From positions 21,064,420-21,128,419 of the forward strand of contig OX940865.1 in the NCBI GenBank assembly GCA_954871525.1: DNA of 64,000 nt, given 5' to 3'. The stretch's first letter is position 1, and each line of letters opens with the position of its first letter. Source of the DNA: Parietaria judaica. Its lineage: Eukaryota > Streptophyta > Magnoliopsida > Rosales > Urticaceae. The notes under the pieces are model-generated. The model made no database searches. It was not told the DNA's origin and was given only the letters and a program-made list of their open reading frames with translations. Shown piece by piece: positions 60,004 to 64,000 of the stretch. A program made the position numbers and the translations under genes.

Positions 60004-60705
60004 TGTTAATGCCGAAAAATGGATCAACACTTGAAGCGGCCTAAGTCTTGATTTTGGGCTGGGCCCAATGACCTTTTGACAGTCAAAGGGGGTCTTGAAG
60101 CTTGATTCGTATTTCTTGATAAGCCGGAAATATCTTCCAGAACTCCGTCGCCGTATATCTTGCTGAAATAATGAAATAAACGTGAACTTTAAGGGGGTAC
60201 GGAGGGGGTGCCTCCGTATCCACCTCCGACGCTGAACATTAGTCGGGTATTTAAGTCGGGATATTTAAGAGAATGGAAAACGGAGGTTTTATCGCTTTAA
60301 AGCGTTTTTTGTGAGTTGATCTGAATTGTTGAAGTTACCGTTTTGATTGAAATGAACTTCTATTTATAGAAGGGTGCAGGGACCTCTTAGTAATTAATAA
60401 TTACTTTGATGGGCCCTGAGCAATTATGATATTGCTTGCGCGGTGCGCGGTGCTTTTAATTAATTTAAAGCCCCTTTATGGTAAAAGTAACCAAACTTTT
60501 ACTGTCTTTATTCGGGCCGAGTCCCGTTGACTTTTTAGGTTGACTTTTTGAGTCGAGTCCCTTTGACTTTTTGCGCCGAGTCCCGCTGACTTTTTTGCGG
60601 TGGGCCCAGGTCGTCTATGTGGACTTTTTTATTCTTTTAAGCCTTTTGGGCAGGTTTTTTGGGCTGGGCTTTAATTTTTCTAGGCCTCGAAAAATACTCA
60701 TAACA
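60004..60705 (-). repeat. 5' LTR (702 bp)
   Basis: Starts TGTTAATGCCG and ends CTCATAACA on the plus strand; partner of 55798-56514. Confidence 0.92.
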
Positions 60706-60710
60706 ATTAG

Positions 60711-60987
60711 CATACTGATTAATAGGGAGAAAAAAATTCAAAAATAATTAAGGAAAGATTAAGATTAATCAGTTATTCTATTTAGCTACATTTAAGGAAA
60801 AATTATTTTTATTTTATTAATTAATTCGAATTATTAATTTTAAACATAATTTAAATGCGAAATATTAATTAATTCGAAGGGTATATTGGTTTATATTTTA
60901 ATTAATGGGTTGTTTGGATTACCATAAATAGAAATGGGCATTTTTTTGAAACCTTGAGTCACAAATGGGCATTTGGCTCATTTACCC
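60711..60987. repeat. Dispersed repeat, copy 2, right part
   Basis: Continues the interrupted element; matches 7240-7545, including GAAACCTTGAG and the TTTGGCTCATTTACC end. Confidence 0.75.
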
Positions 60988-61897
60988 TTTATTTTATGCC
61001 ACAAATAACCCTGATAATTATGAAGTGCATCTATTTCCAATTTATTTATCTGGCATATAGAAAATCTAATACAAGATTAAGAGTGAACAAATAGGTATTC
61101 TATACGATTTTTTGGGTATAGCATTTTGGTATTTTAAAAATGATAATTAAATACCTTATTTTAAAAGATGAAAATCACATTTACTGTAAAATCAGTATTC
61201 GGTTTTTAATCGCGGTAATATTGATTTTATTTACAGCCTTTAATATTCACATCTACATAAATTTGACTAATATAACATATTATTATACATAAACAGAGTA
61301 ACAGACTACTAAATACTAATATTATACAATATTACACATAAACAAATTACTAATATTACGGAGAAAGAGCAGAAGAAATATCTTTTAGAGGTGTTGATAA
61401 GTATGATCAATAGAAAGTATTAAAATATAATATTATATTTAATTAAAGCAGTAAAACTAAGTAGATGGTTGCAGTTTCACATTAAAACTGAAAACTCAAT
61501 TTTAACTTGATTTGAGTAATTTGGCACTAAATTCGGTTTTCGACACAAAATTTGGCACCACATTTATGCGAATATGATCAGATAAAGAATGGTAAGTATA
61601 ACAAGGAAATTAACAAAATCAAAGTATTGAACTTTGTTGTGGATATAAATAGCAGAAATGCATTCCTTGTCAAACACATGGGTTGACAAATCATGTACAT
61701 TTATGCATATACAAAGAGACCATTTCACCTTCGCTGTCTGTTTATCGCCACTTTCTTTATTGGCAGAGATGAGTAAGGAATGGCCACTCTCTCCGGTAAA
61801 TATCAGCCGGTTAGCGTAACCGGACCAGATTGCGGTCGGATTCACAGCTTGGATTGTGATTTTTCGACCAAATCGGTCTCTGCCTCTTTTATTCTGG
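60988..61897. other. Spacer and 3' UTR of the TPR-DnaJ gene
   Basis: AT-rich to about 61560, then less AT-rich sequence that is probably the 3' UTR of the minus-strand gene to the right. No separate gene seen. Confidence 0.5.
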
Positions 61898-64000
61898 TTA
61901 ATAGTAAGCCTTCCCGTAATAATCCCGGTAGTTGGGTCTGTAAGACCTCCTCCCGGCAAAGAATTGCTCGAAATTAGAGCTTCCAAAGCCGGTGCTTCTA
62001 GAAGTTGAAGTATGAGCGTCTGAATATCTTCGAGAAGCTCTTGAAGGGCTGTTTCCATTGCATTCCTTTGCGGCGCTTCTCAACTCCTCGTCAAGATCAT
62101 GCTGTGAGCGCTGTTAAAACAAAACAAAAAAGGCGAGATAAAGCTCAAGCTGAGGTTTCTTGTCATAAAAGATATAAAACTGTGATTAGCTTCGGTACTT
62201 CTATTAACAAAGGAAGGGCAGGGAAGTCATTAAGTATACTTGTTCATGTCCGGTTAAAGTCTTCTATTATGTTTAAGCATCAAGTGGGGTTACTTATGTA
62301 GATGGCAATAAGTGAGGGAAACCCTAATCTCTCTTATTAGGGACACTTAGGCCGTAACGCCGTCTAACGGTTTCAAACTTTGGCCATTTTCTCAAAGGGA
62401 ACGGTCTTTTCTATTGTTGGTGCTGAATAGAGATAGATATCTGCCAATCACCACTTTGGTGAATACCATTTTGGCTTCCGTGACGTTTTTGTAGGGGTTC
62501 AATATCAGATTCTATCAAATTTCAACAGTAAGGTTTGAATAATTTTTTATTTTTTCGAAGGAAAGTAGACCACTCAAGATTTTCGGTGAATGATATCATT
62601 CCGTCAAGGTTTTATTTATGCCAAGTATATGTAGGTGGGTGAAAATCATGAATGCATAAAAAATCTCGAGGTGAAATGACAAATCAGTACCTTTGAAGAG
62701 TCTGAAAGTACTGCATATGCTTCTCCAATCATTTTGAAAAGCCGATCAGCATCCTTGTTAACTTCTTGCGCGATTTCCTTCCAGACCTCATTTCCACTCT
62801 CGCTTCTTGTCAGGAACTGACCAGCCTGAAACTACAAAAAGGTCATGTAAATAAAAATAAAATAATCAGATTTTTGGGATTTCTTGTACTGTTTGTCTAA
62901 TAACCAGTAAAAAAGGGTAAAAACCAACCAGTCTGGTAAATGGCACCCATCTGGGCCTATTACCGGTTACATGGTTTTGCACATCAATAAACCAGTTTTC
63001 GTTTTAAAGCCAGTTTCTGGTATATAATTTTCATCCTCGTTTATAATCAACTGTCAAATTATGAATGGCGGGAACCTTGTCTGGATGATGCTTGAGAGCC
63101 GCCTTGCGGTACGCCTTCTTGATATCAGCACTTGTATCGGTTTGTTTGCTGTTTCTGTCGTAAGAATTGCGGATTCTAGTAAGCTCGAGATTTTTAATAA
63201 AATTAATATGTGCAGTTGCAGATGCCAAATATCGTATCGGACTTGAGTATACCAGAGAGATCATAAGTAAATAAATTATTATATACCAGAAAGATCATGA
63301 TTATATTATGTACTATCAAGTTGTATAGCATAGACTGGATATTCTGCACCAGAATTAAAATTGATGGGGCAAAATTCAGCAATGAGTGAAGTCCAGGGGC
63401 ATTGTTGTCCCTATATAGATTAGGAACTTACAGTATCAGGTAAAAATTCAAGGAGATTTCTTTCTTTGCTTCTTCTTCCATAACTGGCAAACGCATTTGA
63501 GCTTGTCTCATCTCTTTTACTTGTCCCGTTGATTTACTTGACTTTCCAGATTCGTTGACATTATCAGAAGGTTGACTCTCGAGAATGGCTACGACTCTCT
63601 GCAGATCATTAGCTGCCTGGCCATAGTCTCTTATCATCTCATGTAACACAGCTCTTCTAGAAACTGCCTGTGTGGCAGAATTAACACAACTAGTTTAGCT
63701 TTCGAGCCTCAAGGCTTTTTTATGTATTTGTAAACTAGTTTAGAATATAAAGAATATTTATGAATTATGTATTTATGTAACTTCATTAAGTAGGGGCCTT
63801 TTATAATAATCTAATTTTATATATAGGCACCTATTCTAGATTAAGCCGTCTTGTTTGATGTTTGATTACTGGAATTTCCTAGTGAGCATCGTTGCCAAAG
63901 TCTTCCCAATCTACCTCTCGAATTAGAGACGGGTTTCATTTATCAATAAAGAGTTACCGTTTTCAATTATCTATCGCGGTCTATCAGAAATCCATCACCT
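61898..64000 (-). CDS. TPR-DnaJ co-chaperone, C-terminal exons (5' part off window)
   Basis: Four exons right to left: 63432-63667, 63076-63154, 62691-62825, 61898-62110. GT-AG borders join in frame to a TAA stop (61898-61900); about 220 residues. The first ends a TPR-like helical region (SRRAVLHEMIRDYGQAANDL) and, after a Ser/Lys linker, starts the J domain (EEAKKEISLNFYLIL). The second carries ADIKKAYRKAALKHHPDK with the HPD tripeptide that stimulates Hsp70 ATPase. The third completes the domain (DADRLFKMIGEAYAVLSD). The last is a Ser/Arg/Tyr-rich tail. A C-terminal J domain after TPRs matches the plant TPR-DnaJ family (Arabidopsis TPR15/TPR16 type), which bind Hsp70/Hsp90 through TPRs. No exon was recognised in 63668-64000, which I take as intron. 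Confidence 0.88.

Larger units (their letters stand above)
55798..60705 (-). mobile_element. Non-autonomous LTR retrotransposon (LARD-like)
   Basis: 4.9 kb with LTRs at both ends and a perfect 5-bp target duplication, ATTAG (55793-55797 and 60706-60710). The TATA in each LTR (CTATAAATAG, minus strand), the polypurine tract CTGGGGGTTAA next to the left LTR and a TTTTGGCGTAGAAGG primer-site-like stretch next to the right LTR all put its sense on the minus strand. The interior has no gag, protease, integrase, RT or RNase H motif. It consists largely of four tandem-repeat arrays plus a GC-rich basic-protein-like frame, so it must depend on an autonomous partner. Confidence 0.88.
54730..60987. mobile_element. 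Pack-MULE-type element carrying an FKBP13 fragment, split by an LTR element
   Basis: The ends mirror each other over about 55 bases: the left has AAATGCCC, AAGGTTT and TTGCCCAT in the same spacing as AAATGCCC, AAGGTTT and ATGCCCAT on the complement of the right end (60920-60985). AT-rich 9-base flanks (TTATTTTTA at 54721, TTTATTTTA at 60988) are a weak target-duplication match. Without the inserted LTR element it is about 1.35 kb. It holds a truncated host gene piece plus the repeat also found at 5891-7545. No transposase. Confidence 0.55.

Overview
The window is nuclear DNA of a eudicot plant; the species is not resolved. Evidence for this is AT-rich intergenic sequence, short GT-AG introns, plant UDP-glycosyltransferases, plant-type alpha carbonic anhydrases with secretory signal peptides, a plant MED4, a TPR-DnaJ gene, and plant transposons (Cassandra, Helitrons, hAT, MULE and Tourist elements, LTR elements, a LINE). 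No prokaryotic operon, CRISPR array or organellar gene was seen.

Layout. Positions 1-5.9 kb hold a minus-strand cluster of zeatin-O-glucosyltransferase-like UGTs: one running off the left edge with an open frame, one complete (467 codons, no intron) and one decayed fragment. Positions 8.2-36.5 kb hold three seven-exon alpha carbonic anhydrase genes, all on the minus strand. I could join all seven exons of each in frame (280, 274 and 277 residues), and all keep the three zinc-binding histidines. The second and third genes lie in a tandem duplication of about 7-9 kb that also carries their promoters and far-upstream sequence. Between the genes are a Tourist-like element, several hAT deletion derivatives with 8-bp target duplications, a 1.4-kb MULE-like foldback palindrome, a nested foldback composite, and a solo Cassandra LTR with its 5S-rRNA-derived segment.

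Positions 39.7-51.1 kb are gene-poor: one Helitron with both ends visible and a LINE remnant inside it, plus two more Helitron 3' ends. Positions 49.5-53.9 kb carry MED4, with a possible distant 5' untranslated exon and a truncated NOP53-like first exon upstream. Positions 54.7-61.0 kb look like a Pack-MULE-type element that carries a broken 5' exon of the chloroplast immunophilin FKBP13. It is itself split by a 4.9-kb non-autonomous LTR retrotransposon whose interior is mostly tandem repeats. Positions 61.9-64 kb hold the 3' exons of a TPR-DnaJ co-chaperone gene on the minus strand.

The working genes are unrelated in pathway: hormone or secondary-metabolite glycosylation, secreted carbonic anhydrase, Mediator and co-chaperone. 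The themes of the window are tandem gene-family expansion and dense, nested transposon activity, including gene-fragment capture. I found no wholly new enzymatic system. The least ordinary objects are the repeat family found next to two different truncated host genes, the large foldback palindromes, and the repeat-built LTR element. All family names come from my own reading of motifs; no database search was run.
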